This document shows, one piece after another, positions 52,293 to 61,971 of a stretch of 64,000 nt of DNA; the stretch's first letter is position 1, and the number at the start of each line of letters is the position of its first letter. The stretch comes from Pedobacter sp. N36a. GTDB taxonomy: Bacteria > Bacteroidota > Bacteroidia > Sphingobacteriales > Sphingobacteriaceae. The notes beneath the pieces are model-generated. The model was not told the origin of the DNA and ran no database searches. It worked only from the letters and a program-made list of their open reading frames with translations. The translations under genes were made by a program, and so were the position numbers. The DNA is taken from assembly GCF_014472395.1 (NCBI RefSeq), contig NZ_JACSZW010000011.1:117182-181181 (forward strand), written 5' to 3'.

Positions 52293-53501
52293 ATGAAAAT
52301 AATGCCTCCAACTTTCAGCAGGTTCAGTCGATTAGCCATGCTGATCTCTTTTCTTTTTTTCAGTCTGAACGGCAGTTCACAACCCAGCGTGCTATGGAAG
52401 TTCAAAACCGATACAGCAGTATACAGCACAGCCGCTATTCACAATGAACTGGTTTATTTCGGGAGCGGCGACCACAGTTTTTATGCATTAAACAAACTTT
52501 CTGGCAAGATCCATTGGAAATTTAAAACCAATGGTGCCATACATTCTGATCCATTGATCCATGGCAATAAGGTGATCTTTTCGAGTGCTGATGGAAAAGT
52601 ATACGCATTGGACCACCAAAATGGGAAATTGATCTGGAGCTTTGCCACTAAAGGAGAGCAGCAGTACGATGCCTGGGATTATTATCTTTCCTCTCCTGTT
52701 GAGGCTGAAAACATGATTTATTTTGGCAGTGGAGATAGCAGTATCTACGCGCTTGATGCAGCCAGCGGAAAACAGCACTGGTCTTTTAAAACCGGAGGCA
52801 TTGTTCATGCGAGTCCGCTGATCAAAGACAACAAAGTAATGGTAGGCAGTTATGACGGCTTATTTTATGCTCTGGACAGTAAATCCGGCCAACTCATATG
52901 GAAATTTAAAACTGTAGGCGACCTGTATTTCCCAAAAGGAGAAATACAAAAGGCAGCATCGGCAAACGAAAATGATGTCCTGTTTGGCAGCAGGGATTTC
53001 AATATGTATTCGCTAAACTTAAAAACCGGAACCGGGCAGTGGAACAGGAAAGAAAGTGGCAGCTGGATCATTGCTACTCCCCTGCTAGATCAGGACAGGC
53101 TGTATGTGGGTACTTCGGATACCCATCGCTTTTATAGTATGGGCAGCACGTATGGCGATATAAAATGGACCCTGCCCCTCAACATGAGGGTATATGGTGC
53201 TGCTGCCTTTATCGAGAAGGAATTGGTTTTTGGCTGCTTCAATGGCCGTCTCTATTTTGTTGATCCCGAATCCGGAAAGATCAATGCGAGTTTTCAAACG
53301 GAGGAAAGCAAAAAGCATTATGCGGCATTATTCGATGATAAGGACGCAGTACGAAAAGATATCGATCCGGATGGAAAGAACTATTTAGAAGTAGAAAAAC
53401 GAATCCTTTCTTTAGGAGCAATCCTCAGTACGCCAATCGTAGAGAAAGATCTGGTTTATTTTGGCGACTCCAATGGTTATTTCTATGCCTTAAAAAGATA
53501 A
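52293..53501 (+). CDS. PQQ-binding-like beta-propeller repeat protein (BamB-like fold)
   Basis: An exported protein of 402 residues from ATG 52293 (a GTG at 52269 would overlap the leader hairpin). A signal peptide ends near LNGSSQP. The rest is built from repeats with the pattern YALxxxxGKxxWxFKT, for example YALNKLSGKIHWKFKTNGAI, YALDAASGKQHWSFKTGGI and YALDSKSGQLIWKFKTVGD. The fold is that of quinoprotein and BamB propellers, but catalytic or PQQ ligands are not evident. Function unknown; divergent from the TPR kinase. Confidence 0.9.
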   Translation: MKIMPPTFSRFSRLAMLISFLFFSLNGSSQPSVLWKFKTDTAVYSTAAIHNELVYFGSGDHSFYALNKLSGKIHWKFKTNGAIHSDPLIHGNKVIFSSADGKVYALDHQNGKLIWSFATKGEQQYDAWDYYLSSPVEAENMIYFGSGDSSIYALDAASGKQHWSFKTGGIVHASPLIKDNKVMVGSYDGLFYALDSKSGQLIWKFKTVGDLYFPKGEIQKAASANENDVLFGSRDFNMYSLNLKTGTGQWNRKESGSWIIATPLLDQDRLYVGTSDTHRFYSMGSTYGDIKWTLPLNMRVYGAAAFIEKELVFGCFNGRLYFVDPESGKINASFQTEESKKHYAALFDDKDAVRKDIDPDGKNYLEVEKRILSLGAILSTPIVEKDLVYFGDSNGYFYALKR

Positions 53502-53582
53502 GCGCTATACTGCCAGCTCTTTTACTTTCTTTAAAGCCTGTAGCCATGTATTCACCACATCATGCATAAAATCTTAGACAGG

Positions 53583-53632
53583 ATCTATAAAAAATCCCCT
53601 GCAACAGCTGTTGCAGGGGATTTTTTATAGAT
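53583..53632. terminator. Perfect 50-bp palindrome, bidirectional terminator
   Basis: ATCTATAAAAAATCCCCTGC to its exact reverse complement, centred on CAG|CTG at 53607/53608. There is no mismatch over 25 bp per arm and no spacer. It lies between the convergent propeller and FKBP genes and ends in T-runs on both strands. Confidence 0.93.
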
Positions 53633-53643
53633 ATTTTATCCGC

Positions 53644-54117
53644 TTATTTAGCGTCAATTAACTTCACTGTAAAGTCTAGTACTGAATTTTTAGGAATTGC
53701 ACCTGATGGAGAAGAATTTCCATAAGCCAGGCGAGAAGGGATCAATAAACGGATTTCGCCGCCTTTTTGAATTTTAGGAATTCCGATCTGCCATCCTGGA
53801 ATCACACCACCCAGTTTGAAATCAATGGTTTCACCTCTTCCATCGTCAAATACACTACCATTCAACAATCTTCCTACATACTTCGCCGAAATCGAAGTAT
53901 TAGCAGAATAAATTACAGTGCCAGCACCGCGGTCAATAATTTGGTAGAAAACCCCTGATTGATCTTCTTTTACATCGGAAATGTTTTGGTCAGCAATAAA
54001 CTTTTTAATCAGCTCTGCATCTTGTTTAGCTTGTTTATCCTGATCAAAATCTTTGGAACAACCTGCAAAGCATGCCGCTGTGCAAACCAGTAGAAATAAG
54101 TGTTTTATCGTTTTCAT
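53644..54117 (-). CDS. FKBP-type peptidyl-prolyl cis-trans isomerase lipoprotein
   Basis: A lipoprotein of 157 residues (lipobox CFAGCSKD near residue 20) with a short helical N-terminal part and one FKBP domain (about 60-157: YVGRLLNGSVFDDGRGETID; IPGWQIGIPKIQKGGEIRLL; IPSRLAYGNSS; LDFTVKLIDAK). It would help protein folding in the periplasm or at the outer membrane. Confidence 0.94.
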   Translation of the reverse strand: MKTIKHLFLLVCTAACFAGCSKDFDQDKQAKQDAELIKKFIADQNISDVKEDQSGVFYQIIDRGAGTVIYSANTSISAKYVGRLLNGSVFDDGRGETIDFKLGGVIPGWQIGIPKIQKGGEIRLLIPSRLAYGNSSPSGAIPKNSVLDFTVKLIDAK

Positions 54118-54280
54118 TGTCGCAAATATATCATTTAATTGATTTTTAAAGGTCGATCCTCCAGATTTTATTGTTAAGTTTAAAGTAACAGGAGGCCTAG
54201 GAAATCATTAACACAAAGAATTCCAATGCTTGATGCTGAACGCAAAGGCATCGGATATCAGCGAGCTATTGCCTTTAAAA

Positions 54281-54322
54281 AAAACAAATCAGCCGGACTA
54301 CTTAAAATGTAATCCGGCTGAT
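54281..54322 (-). terminator. Terminator of uptake locus 2
   Basis: ATCAGCCGGA (54288-54297) pairs with TCCGGCTGAT (54313-54322). On the minus strand TTTGTTTTTTTT follows. It lies about 90 bp after the sulfatase stop. Confidence 0.85.
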
Positions 54323-54408
54323 GATATGATTTCGAACGCTGACCTATAATTCCCAGTGCCGGGCTATCCTGTGTCCGATATACTTTCGGATCATCAAGAC
54401 CAGCTGCT

Positions 54409-55929
54409 TTAAATACCTTTCGTTAAAATAGCTGCAGCATCCTGATCTTCATAATTTGCGATCTGCACATCCAGTTCCTTTTTCATTTGATCAGTAATCT
54501 TTTCATAACCTTTCTGACCATATAAATTATTCAGCTCATTAGGATCTTTCTGTAAGTCAAAAAGCTCCCAACTGTTCACACGTTTATAGAAACGGATCAG
54601 CTTATATCTGCTGTTTCGAATGCCAAAATGTGGCGATACCGAATGTTCTCCATTTTCATAATAATGGTAAAACATCACCTTTCTGCCGCCCGTTTTACTG
54701 TCTTTTAACTGAGGAAGCATTGATTTTCCTTGTACATCTTTAGGAATGGCAATTCCTGCGGCGTCCAGCATCGTTGGCGCAATGTCCAGGTTCATCACAA
54801 AATCTTTAGAAACTGAACCCGGTTTAATCACACCAGGATAACGCATGACCATTGGCGTACGGAAAGACTCTTCATAAATGAATCTTTTGTCGAACCAACC
54901 ATGCTCACCCAGGTAAAAACCCTGATCAGACATATAAATGACGATGGTATTTTTAGTCAGCCCTTTTTTATCCAGGTAATCCAGTGTTCTGCCGATATTG
55001 CGGTCTAAAGAGGCTGCCGTACTCAGGTAATCCTGCATATAATGCTGAAATTTCCATTCCGTTAATGCCTTTCCAGTTAAATTCCTGGCTTTTAGATCTG
55101 CTGCAATTGGCTCATAGTAAGCATTAAATTTCGCTCTTTGCGCAGGGTTCATTCTTTTCACGGAACCTTCTCTGTCTGCTTCAGCTTCTGAACCAAACAT
55201 CTTCAAATCATACCCCATCACCATCGTTTTAGCGATGCTCATGTCCTGAATTTTTGCCGCTTCACGCGTTTTATAGTCGTCATAGAAATTATGCGGCAAA
55301 GGAAATTTTACTTTATCGAACATCCCCATGTCTGCGGTATCTGGTAACCACACGCGGTGTGTTGCTTTATGACCGATCACCAGACAGAAAGGCTTCGACT
55401 GATCCCGTTGATCCAGCCAGTCTTCGGCTACATCCTCTACCACATTGGTTACATAACCTTCGTATCTTTTCTTTGTTCCATCCTGCATCAGGAAATCCGG
55501 ATTATAATATTGTCCCTGATCCGGCAGTACCTGCCAATGGTCAAATCCTTGCGGCGTAGTTTCCAAATGCCATTTTCCAATCCATGCGGTTTGGTAGCCG
55601 CCACTCCTCAATTGCTTCACAAAAGAATCCTGACTGCCATCAAATTTGGAATTTTCATTGTCTTTAAAGCCATTTTTATGGCTGTATTTACCGGTTAAAA
55701 TGACCGCCCGGCTTGGGCCGCAAATAGAATTGGTCACATATCCTTTGTCAAAACGAACCCCTTCTTTCGCAATTCTATCAATAGATGGTGTTTTCATCAG
55801 TTTACTGCCATAGGCACCAATAGATTGAAAAGCATGGTCGTCGGAAACAATAATGATGATATTCGGCTGCTGCTGGGCGTAAGTTAAGTGTCCGCAGAAC
55901 AATAAAAATAATAGAGAAATTCTTTTCAT
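54409..55929 (-). CDS. Sulfatase (arylsulfatase/glycan sulfatase family S1)
   Basis: An exported enzyme of 506 residues that removes sulfate esters. The signal peptide ends near HLTYAQQ. The active-site motif CGPSR in NSICGPSRAVILTGKY holds the cysteine (near residue 69) that must be oxidised to formylglycine by a separate maturase, which is not encoded in the window. Metal residues are in IIIVSDDHAFQ and in IVIYMSDQGFYLGEHG. It resembles the large glycan/heparan-type sulfatases of Bacteroidota. It closes uptake locus 2 after SusC, SusD and the BACON lipoprotein, so the imported substrate is probably a sulfated glycan. Confidence 0.94.
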   Translation of the reverse strand: MKRISLLFLLFCGHLTYAQQQPNIIIIVSDDHAFQSIGAYGSKLMKTPSIDRIAKEGVRFDKGYVTNSICGPSRAVILTGKYSHKNGFKDNENSKFDGSQDSFVKQLRSGGYQTAWIGKWHLETTPQGFDHWQVLPDQGQYYNPDFLMQDGTKKRYEGYVTNVVEDVAEDWLDQRDQSKPFCLVIGHKATHRVWLPDTADMGMFDKVKFPLPHNFYDDYKTREAAKIQDMSIAKTMVMGYDLKMFGSEAEADREGSVKRMNPAQRAKFNAYYEPIAADLKARNLTGKALTEWKFQHYMQDYLSTAASLDRNIGRTLDYLDKKGLTKNTIVIYMSDQGFYLGEHGWFDKRFIYEESFRTPMVMRYPGVIKPGSVSKDFVMNLDIAPTMLDAAGIAIPKDVQGKSMLPQLKDSKTGGRKVMFYHYYENGEHSVSPHFGIRNSRYKLIRFYKRVNSWELFDLQKDPNELNNLYGQKGYEKITDQMKKELDVQIANYEDQDAAAILTKGI

Positions 55930-55983
55930 TTTAGGGTGTTTAGGTTTAAAATTCAGGCGGTCTAACCTACCGCCTGAAAGGTT

Positions 55984-56361
55984 TTATTTATCCTGGTTAA
56001 TTTTAAATACAACCGGGGGAAGGTTAAAGGTAGGGTTTACATTTATAGAAACCGTCCTCGCCTGACCACTTGTGTTTGCTTTTATCGTGACCGGCAGCTT
56101 AAAATCACCGGAACCATACATTCTGGTAATACTGAGCCAATCGGGCTGTGGACTAGTAATCCACCAGCCATCGGTACCAGCGCTGATCACAATATTCAGT
56201 TTTGCACCCGCAGCAGGAACCGTAGTCAGGCCTCCTTCTACCACTGCAGAAAAAGGCGTAGGTTCTGGTTTTGGCGAACCTTGCTCCTTTTTACAGGAGC
56301 AGGCCAGGCCAATGAGCATGACATAAAGCAGTAATTTCAATTTATGATTGATTGTCTTCAT
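55984..56361 (-). CDS. BACON-domain lipoprotein
   Basis: A small lipoprotein of 125 residues (lipobox IGLACSCKKE near residue 22) followed by a proline-rich spacer and one BACON-like beta domain: GGWWITSPQPDWLSI-type tryptophans, LPVTIKANTSGQARTVSINV and the terminal VFKINQDK. BACON domains are thought to aid binding to glycans or to the cell surface. It lies between susD and the sulfatase, 26 and 54 bp from them, and is probably a surface component of the same system. Confidence 0.83.
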   Translation of the reverse strand: MKTINHKLKLLLYVMLIGLACSCKKEQGSPKPEPTPFSAVVEGGLTTVPAAGAKLNIVISAGTDGWWITSPQPDWLSITRMYGSGDFKLPVTIKANTSGQARTVSINVNPTFNLPPVVFKINQDK

Positions 56362-56387
56362 TTCTTTTCTTTTAATTTAGATTGTGA

Positions 56388-58250
56388 TTACCAGCCCGGA
56401 TTTTGACTCCATTGACCTCCGGTTAATTGAATCATTCGCTGTTGAATCGGCAACAGATAATCTCTCTGCGGATTAAAGCCTGCGCCATTTGGCAGCACAC
56501 TTTTATAGGGATCGATGTATCGCTGCGCATCACCAGTGTTGCCATTCAAGTAAAGATTAACAGATTTCCCTGCTGGCGCGGTATCATAATACAACAATGA
56601 AGCACTGTAAAATCCACCGGCAGCATTCTGACTCGTCATGTCGCTGCCTACAAAAAGCGTCCCTAACTGGCGTTTTCCAATCAGCAGTTCCCCTGCTGCT
56701 GCCCAGCGCATGATGTCATCTAAGCGCATTCCTTCTGCAGCGAACTCCACTCTCCGCTCTCTTCTTACTGCCTGAATCACATTGCTCAGACTGCGGAAAG
56801 GATAACCAGCATCGGTATTGTATTCTCTGTTAAAATCAACAGCGGGCATACCAGCACGAGTTCTCAATGGATTCAGTGCATTTGCGATGGAGGCAGGATC
56901 GCCGCCTAATTCGGCAACTGCCTCTGCATAGTTTAACAGGACTTCGGCATAACGGAAAATAATTGCCGGGGCCACACTTTTAAAATCGTCAGAAACCGCA
57001 GCTGCATTGTTATATTCCAGGAACTTATACAGTGGATAACCCGTGGTGCTTTTGTTAAAGCCCGTCTGATTAATCGGCGGATATCCCGGAACTACTACAG
57101 CTGGTTTTAGAGGTTTACCCGGAAGCGCTACGGTTTGACCCAATCGTGGATCTCTCAGTACAGGGCTCAGTTCTTTGGCATACACTTTCTGTGCTTCCGC
57201 ACGCTCAGTACCCACAAATGGCCTGCCATCTCTGGTTAAATAATCATCTACCAGGGATAAAGTTAGGCCCAGATCCGCTCCTCCTGTAGAGGTATACTTG
57301 CTCACACTATGGGCTATATTGTCGTTGGCATTGTATTTTTTCCAAAACAGCACTTCTGAATTTGCCGAAAGGTCTGTGGTGATAAACAGGTTTCCATAAT
57401 CTTCCAAAGGCTTACCGGTAGTATAAATCGACCATTTACCACCGGTCATCACTGCTGATGCAGCATCCCGCGCCTGTTCAAAATAGCTTTGAATCTTATC
57501 CGGACTGATGTCTTTAGTAAAAAACGGATCGTTCTTCGCCTTATGGTATTTTTGCCAGGTCGCTTCATAAAGGGCTACCCTCGATTTAAAAGCCAATGCC
57601 ACATCTTTATGCAGGCGCATACTGGCACTGTTGTTTACTGCAGGCAATAAAGCCACTGCCTGATCTAAATCTGCCAAAACAGAATCGACGATTAAAGTTC
57701 TAGATGCCCTAGGCATTTCCATTACCTCTTTTTCACCCGGCAATACCTTATTTACCCAAGTTACCGGACCGATTCTTTTCAGCATGGCAAAATAGTAATA
57801 GGCTCTGAAAAATCTCGCTTCCCCTAAAAACTTATTGTTTTCTGCGGCAATTCCTTTTGCATTTTTAAAGTTTTCAAAGAAATAATTCAGGTTTCGGACC
57901 GCCACATATTCCTTAATCGCAGGTGCGGCACTCAGAGAGAACAGTCCGCTGGTTCTGGTATTTACCGCAGAGAAAATCATATTGTCAGTTCCCGCATCAT
58001 TGAACGCAATTCCAGGACCTCCAACAGCTCCAGGCTGTACTGGAAAAGATTCCGGATAGATATCAGTACCCTGATTCAGCTGAGTACCCTGATAAAACTG
58101 ATTCATATACATTCTCAGCTCATTGGTAGAAGCCAGACTGTTGGTGGTACTTAAGGTATCCAGCGGCTCAAGGTCCAGAAAGCCTTTCTTACAAGCAGAA
58201 AAGACACACAGCAAGCCTAGCAACACGCATATATTTAAATTCTTTTTCAT
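56388..58250 (-). CDS. SusD/RagB-type nutrient-binding lipoprotein (uptake locus 2)
   Basis: Surface lipoprotein of 620 residues with lipobox VFSACKKGF near residue 20, N-terminal TPR-like helices (EARFFRAYYYFAMLKRIG) and the C-terminal SusD signature around VIQAVRRERRVEFAAEGMRL and RYIDPYKSVLPNG. It starts 12 bp after the SusC gene and precedes the BACON lipoprotein. Confidence 0.95.
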   Translation of the reverse strand: MKKNLNICVLLGLLCVFSACKKGFLDLEPLDTLSTTNSLASTNELRMYMNQFYQGTQLNQGTDIYPESFPVQPGAVGGPGIAFNDAGTDNMIFSAVNTRTSGLFSLSAAPAIKEYVAVRNLNYFFENFKNAKGIAAENNKFLGEARFFRAYYYFAMLKRIGPVTWVNKVLPGEKEVMEMPRASRTLIVDSVLADLDQAVALLPAVNNSASMRLHKDVALAFKSRVALYEATWQKYHKAKNDPFFTKDISPDKIQSYFEQARDAASAVMTGGKWSIYTTGKPLEDYGNLFITTDLSANSEVLFWKKYNANDNIAHSVSKYTSTGGADLGLTLSLVDDYLTRDGRPFVGTERAEAQKVYAKELSPVLRDPRLGQTVALPGKPLKPAVVVPGYPPINQTGFNKSTTGYPLYKFLEYNNAAAVSDDFKSVAPAIIFRYAEVLLNYAEAVAELGGDPASIANALNPLRTRAGMPAVDFNREYNTDAGYPFRSLSNVIQAVRRERRVEFAAEGMRLDDIMRWAAAGELLIGKRQLGTLFVGSDMTSQNAAGGFYSASLLYYDTAPAGKSVNLYLNGNTGDAQRYIDPYKSVLPNGAGFNPQRDYLLPIQQRMIQLTGGQWSQNPGW

Positions 58251-58262
58251 TTTCTTCTCTTT

Positions 58263-61200
58263 TTATAAACCAATATTTACACCCACTGCATACACACGGG
58301 TGAGTGGATAAATTTTTCCGGGAGCATATCCTCCGTTGATCGTTTCCGGGTCCAGCATTTTAGCCAGCTTGGTGATCGTAAACAGGTTTTCTCCCGTTAC
58401 AAATACATTCACCTTGCTCAGTTTTACTTTTTTAATCCATTGTTCTGGCAAAGAGTAGCTGACGGTGGCATTTTTCAGCCTTAAATAAGCGCCATTCTGC
58501 ATATATCGATCAGAAACCTGCTGCGTTTTACTCGTAAAAGTGCCGATAGAACCTGCCGGAGCCGCATAAGGATTTGGATAATATGCGCCGGTATTCTCTG
58601 GCGTCCAATAATCCAGGTGCTGCTTAAATACGGTCACCTGAGCTAAAGCTCCTGCTCCCCAGAAATAAACATCTCCGCTTCCCGGTGCATAATCTCTTTT
58701 TCCGATGCCCTGGAATAAGGCAGAAACAGAAATCCCTTTCCATTGGATCGAACCGTTGAAGGAGTAGGCATACCTTGGAGTAGTGTTGCCGATAATGGTT
58801 TTATCCCCCATATCGCCCAGTACATTAGTCCCGTTGTCAATTTTTCCGTCCCCATTCAGGTCCAGGTAATTCACATCACCAGGCACCCAATTTGCAGGAG
58901 AAAGGAAGGAGTGGTTCAGTTTATTAAAAGCTGCGGCTTCTTCAGCGGTCTGGATCAGGCCAGATGCCCGGTAGCCCCAAATTTCGCCGACTTGTTTTCC
59001 TTCATACCAGCTGTTTACATTTCCTGGATCGCTTTTGGTAGGATTCTGGTATTTCGTCACCACAGATTTATTGTCTGAGAGCATTACGCCAAGAGAATAC
59101 TGGATACCGTTATCCAGCTTATCACGCCAGTTAAAGGACACTTCCCATCCTCTGGTTCTGAGGTTGGCATTGTTACTTTTTGGAGGTATCCCCCCAAACA
59201 TATCCGCCACATCCAATGATGGGCCCAACATGTCTTTTGTACTTCTCTGATAAACATCTATCGTACCGGAAAGGTGACCCTTTAAAGCTTCAAAGTCCAG
59301 TCCGATATTTCCATTCTGTACCTTTTCCCAGCTGATCTCAGGATTGAAAGGATCTGGTGCCTTGATATATCCTTCTCGACCATTCTGGTAATACCAAGGT
59401 CCGCCTGTACCGGATGGACCAGGAACAACAATTTTCATGGTCTGTGCATAAGCATACAAACCAGCACCACTTTGATTACCCAGGAAACCATAGGATCCTC
59501 GCAGTTTCAGCATACTGATCTGTTCCTTCAGTGGCTCCATAAATTTCTCCTCAGCGATGTTGTACCCTAAAGAGAAAGAAGGGAAAAATCCCCATCTGCT
59601 GCCCGAGGCAAAGCGGGAAGAACCATCGTACCTGCCGTTGATTTCTACCAGGTATTTACTTTTGTAATTGTAGTTGAACCTGCCAAAAAAGCCCTGTGTG
59701 CCCCAATGTGTACGTTCTTCTGTAGTCGTCTGACTGCCTGTAGCCAAGGAAAGACCAGGTCTGCCAGGGCTGATCAAATCCTGAACAGAAGAAGTCAGCC
59801 TGTTATACTCATTCAATTCCTGCTGAAAACCCAGCATGGCCGAGAAGTTATGGTTTTCATTCAGGGTCAAATTATAGGAGCTGTAAACGTTTGGCGAAAA
59901 GTAATTAGTTCCCCTTACGTTACGCTCGTAGCCCCCTTGCAATGGGATATTGTATTCCGATCTATTGACAAATTTTGGCGTACCATCAATCCCATAAATT
60001 TGACCAGGCAATTTTAAAATATCCTCATTGATGTTTTTATTCAAGAGGTTAAAATCTGCCATAATCTTCCAGTTTTTAACCGGTTCCAATTCCAGCCCTG
60101 GTAAAATCGCCAGGGTTCTTTCTTTGATCACATCGCTGGAGCCCGATTGCAGGTAAGGGACGTTAGACATCTCAGAGAAATTCCCATTCAGGTCGTATGG
60201 AGAGACATTGGGCCTCATCCTGGCCAGGTTATGAAAGAATAAATCTTCGAATCCGCTCAATGGAGATTTATAAGTAGACTGTGTGAATTTGGTATTCAAT
60301 TTTAGTTTTACCCAGCTCGCCAATTGCGTGCTGATATTGGCATTCAGGTTGTACCTATCAAAATTGATATCCGCATAACGCATGCTGCCCCCTTCATTGT
60401 AATAGGCACCAGAAACATAAAACTGCGTATTTTTACTCCCTCCGCTCGCACTCACGTTGTGCGACTGCCGTACTGCGAAAGGTTTATAATGAAAGGCAAA
60501 CCAATCGGTATTGGCCACTCCATTCGCGGTATTCTCCCAATTGGAATAATAGTTATCATTGGCTTCAGGAAAGATGTTCATTCCTGTAGGATCATTAATG
60601 TATTGCTGCAATAAAGCCAACTTTTCATCAGCGTATTGCTTGCTTCCAGTAGCATTGAAAGTTGCACTATTGAAGAACTTCGCAAAATCATAAGAATTGG
60701 CCATTTGCGGCAGCAAAAGCGGCGAGGTTAAACCCACATTGGCAGAATAGGAAATGCTGGTACGATCTGCTGCTCCTTTTTTTGTAGTCACCAAAATCAC
60801 CCCATAAGGTGCTCTTGCGCCATAAATCGCGGAAGCTGCTGCATCTTTTAATACGGAAATAGACTCGATGTCATTTGGATTTACATCCGATAAAGACATA
60901 GCCATTCCATCTACTAGTACAAAAGCACCATCGCTCTGGCTTAAATTTCCAGCACCTCTGATGTTGACATTGAAACTTTGTCCGGGTTTGGTATTTCCAG
61001 CTACAGAAACATTTAATCCGGGAGCCAATCCCTGCAAACTCTGCGTGGCATTTGCCACCGGTCTGTTTTCCAGTTCATCACCCTTTACTACAGAAACGGC
61101 GCCAGTCAGGTTTACTTTCTTTTGAACTCCGTAGCCTACCACCACGACTTCATTGAGCAGCCCCAAATCAACCAGCAGTTTCACTGTAATTTGCTTTTGG

Positions 61201-61799
61201 CCGTTTAGCTTTACTTCCTGACTGATGTAGCCGAGGTAAGAAACGACTAAGGTGGCTTGCTCATCTACGTTTTTCAGAAGAAACTGTCCATTGGTATCTG
61301 TTACTGCTCCTTGCCCGCTTCCCTTCACTTTTACAGTTGCTCCAGGAACGGCCTGACCGGTTTCGTCCAGCACTTTTCCTTTTACTTCCATCCTTGCCTG
61401 TCCGATTTGCTGAATCAGCTGAACCGGATCTGTTTTTTTATCTTTCACAATCACACTTTGTCCTTCAATGGAATAGGCCACTAGCGGTTGGTTTTTAAAA
61501 CACAATTTCAAAGCCTCTTCCAGACTCACCGCTTTTACTTGAATATCGACGGGTTTTGCCAGGTTCACGGCATCTGAGACAAAAATAAGGTCAAATCCAC
61601 TCTGACGCGAAATCTCATTCAACACCTTTTTTAAAGAAGCGCTTTTCTGCGAAAGTGTAATTTTATTTTGAGCAAAACCTGCAGCACTCACTTGTAGTAA
61701 ACAGGTCATTAACAACAGTACCGTCAGTTTCATTGTCAATAATATTTTGCATTTCATACGGCGATAACCGTAGGAATTAAAGGTTATAAATTCATACAT
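58263..61799 (-). CDS. SusC/RagA-type TonB-dependent receptor with STN domain (uptake locus 2)
   Basis: Outer-membrane import channel of 1178 residues. The signal peptide lies in MKLTVLLLMTCLLQVSAAGF, so translation may start at 61733 or 61757 rather than at 61799. Then follow an STN signalling domain (about 45-125), a CarboxypepD_reg domain (about 140-215, GKVLDETGQAVPGATVKVKG), a plug (NRPVANATQSLQGLAPGLNV; LKDAAASAIYGARAPYGVIL) and the barrel. The STN domain implies signalling to the FecR and sigma proteins encoded upstream. The neighbouring sulfatase suggests a sulfated substrate. Confidence 0.95.
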   Translation of the reverse strand: MYEFITFNSYGYRRMKCKILLTMKLTVLLLMTCLLQVSAAGFAQNKITLSQKSASLKKVLNEISRQSGFDLIFVSDAVNLAKPVDIQVKAVSLEEALKLCFKNQPLVAYSIEGQSVIVKDKKTDPVQLIQQIGQARMEVKGKVLDETGQAVPGATVKVKGSGQGAVTDTNGQFLLKNVDEQATLVVSYLGYISQEVKLNGQKQITVKLLVDLGLLNEVVVVGYGVQKKVNLTGAVSVVKGDELENRPVANATQSLQGLAPGLNVSVAGNTKPGQSFNVNIRGAGNLSQSDGAFVLVDGMAMSLSDVNPNDIESISVLKDAAASAIYGARAPYGVILVTTKKGAADRTSISYSANVGLTSPLLLPQMANSYDFAKFFNSATFNATGSKQYADEKLALLQQYINDPTGMNIFPEANDNYYSNWENTANGVANTDWFAFHYKPFAVRQSHNVSASGGSKNTQFYVSGAYYNEGGSMRYADINFDRYNLNANISTQLASWVKLKLNTKFTQSTYKSPLSGFEDLFFHNLARMRPNVSPYDLNGNFSEMSNVPYLQSGSSDVIKERTLAILPGLELEPVKNWKIMADFNLLNKNINEDILKLPGQIYGIDGTPKFVNRSEYNIPLQGGYERNVRGTNYFSPNVYSSYNLTLNENHNFSAMLGFQQELNEYNRLTSSVQDLISPGRPGLSLATGSQTTTEERTHWGTQGFFGRFNYNYKSKYLVEINGRYDGSSRFASGSRWGFFPSFSLGYNIAEEKFMEPLKEQISMLKLRGSYGFLGNQSGAGLYAYAQTMKIVVPGPSGTGGPWYYQNGREGYIKAPDPFNPEISWEKVQNGNIGLDFEALKGHLSGTIDVYQRSTKDMLGPSLDVADMFGGIPPKSNNANLRTRGWEVSFNWRDKLDNGIQYSLGVMLSDNKSVVTKYQNPTKSDPGNVNSWYEGKQVGEIWGYRASGLIQTAEEAAAFNKLNHSFLSPANWVPGDVNYLDLNGDGKIDNGTNVLGDMGDKTIIGNTTPRYAYSFNGSIQWKGISVSALFQGIGKRDYAPGSGDVYFWGAGALAQVTVFKQHLDYWTPENTGAYYPNPYAAPAGSIGTFTSKTQQVSDRYMQNGAYLRLKNATVSYSLPEQWIKKVKLSKVNVFVTGENLFTITKLAKMLDPETINGGYAPGKIYPLTRVYAVGVNIGL

Positions 61800-61911
61800 T
61801 TGGTTTAGTTGGTTTTTTATGAACGAGGCATAGCATTGCCATTGACCTTGTTCCTGGTCATTTATAATACTTTCGTGTTTTTGTAATGGGTACCTGTAAA
61901 AACTTTAATCT

Positions 61912-61946
61912 GCCAGGAGCGGCTTCAACGCTTCTGGCTTTTTTAG
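61912..61946. repeat. Hairpin between fecR and susC (locus 2)
   Basis: GCCAG-G-AGCG pairs with CGCT-T-CTGGC around a 7-nt loop, followed on the plus strand by TTTTTT. On the coding (minus) strand the A-run comes first, so it is not a terminator for the fecR-susC transcript. It matches the hairpin at 39732-39757 in design and place. Confidence 0.65.
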
Positions 61947-61971
61947 TTACAGGCCTTTAAGATCGTAGCGT

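Noticed and set aside
54226..54312. Possible 28-residue gene on the plus strand
   Set aside because: No ribosome binding site, and its end lies within the locus 2 terminator stem.
61912..61946. Terminator between fecR and susC of locus 2
   Set aside because: The T-run follows the hairpin on the plus strand only, while both genes are on the minus strand; kept as a hairpin of unknown role.
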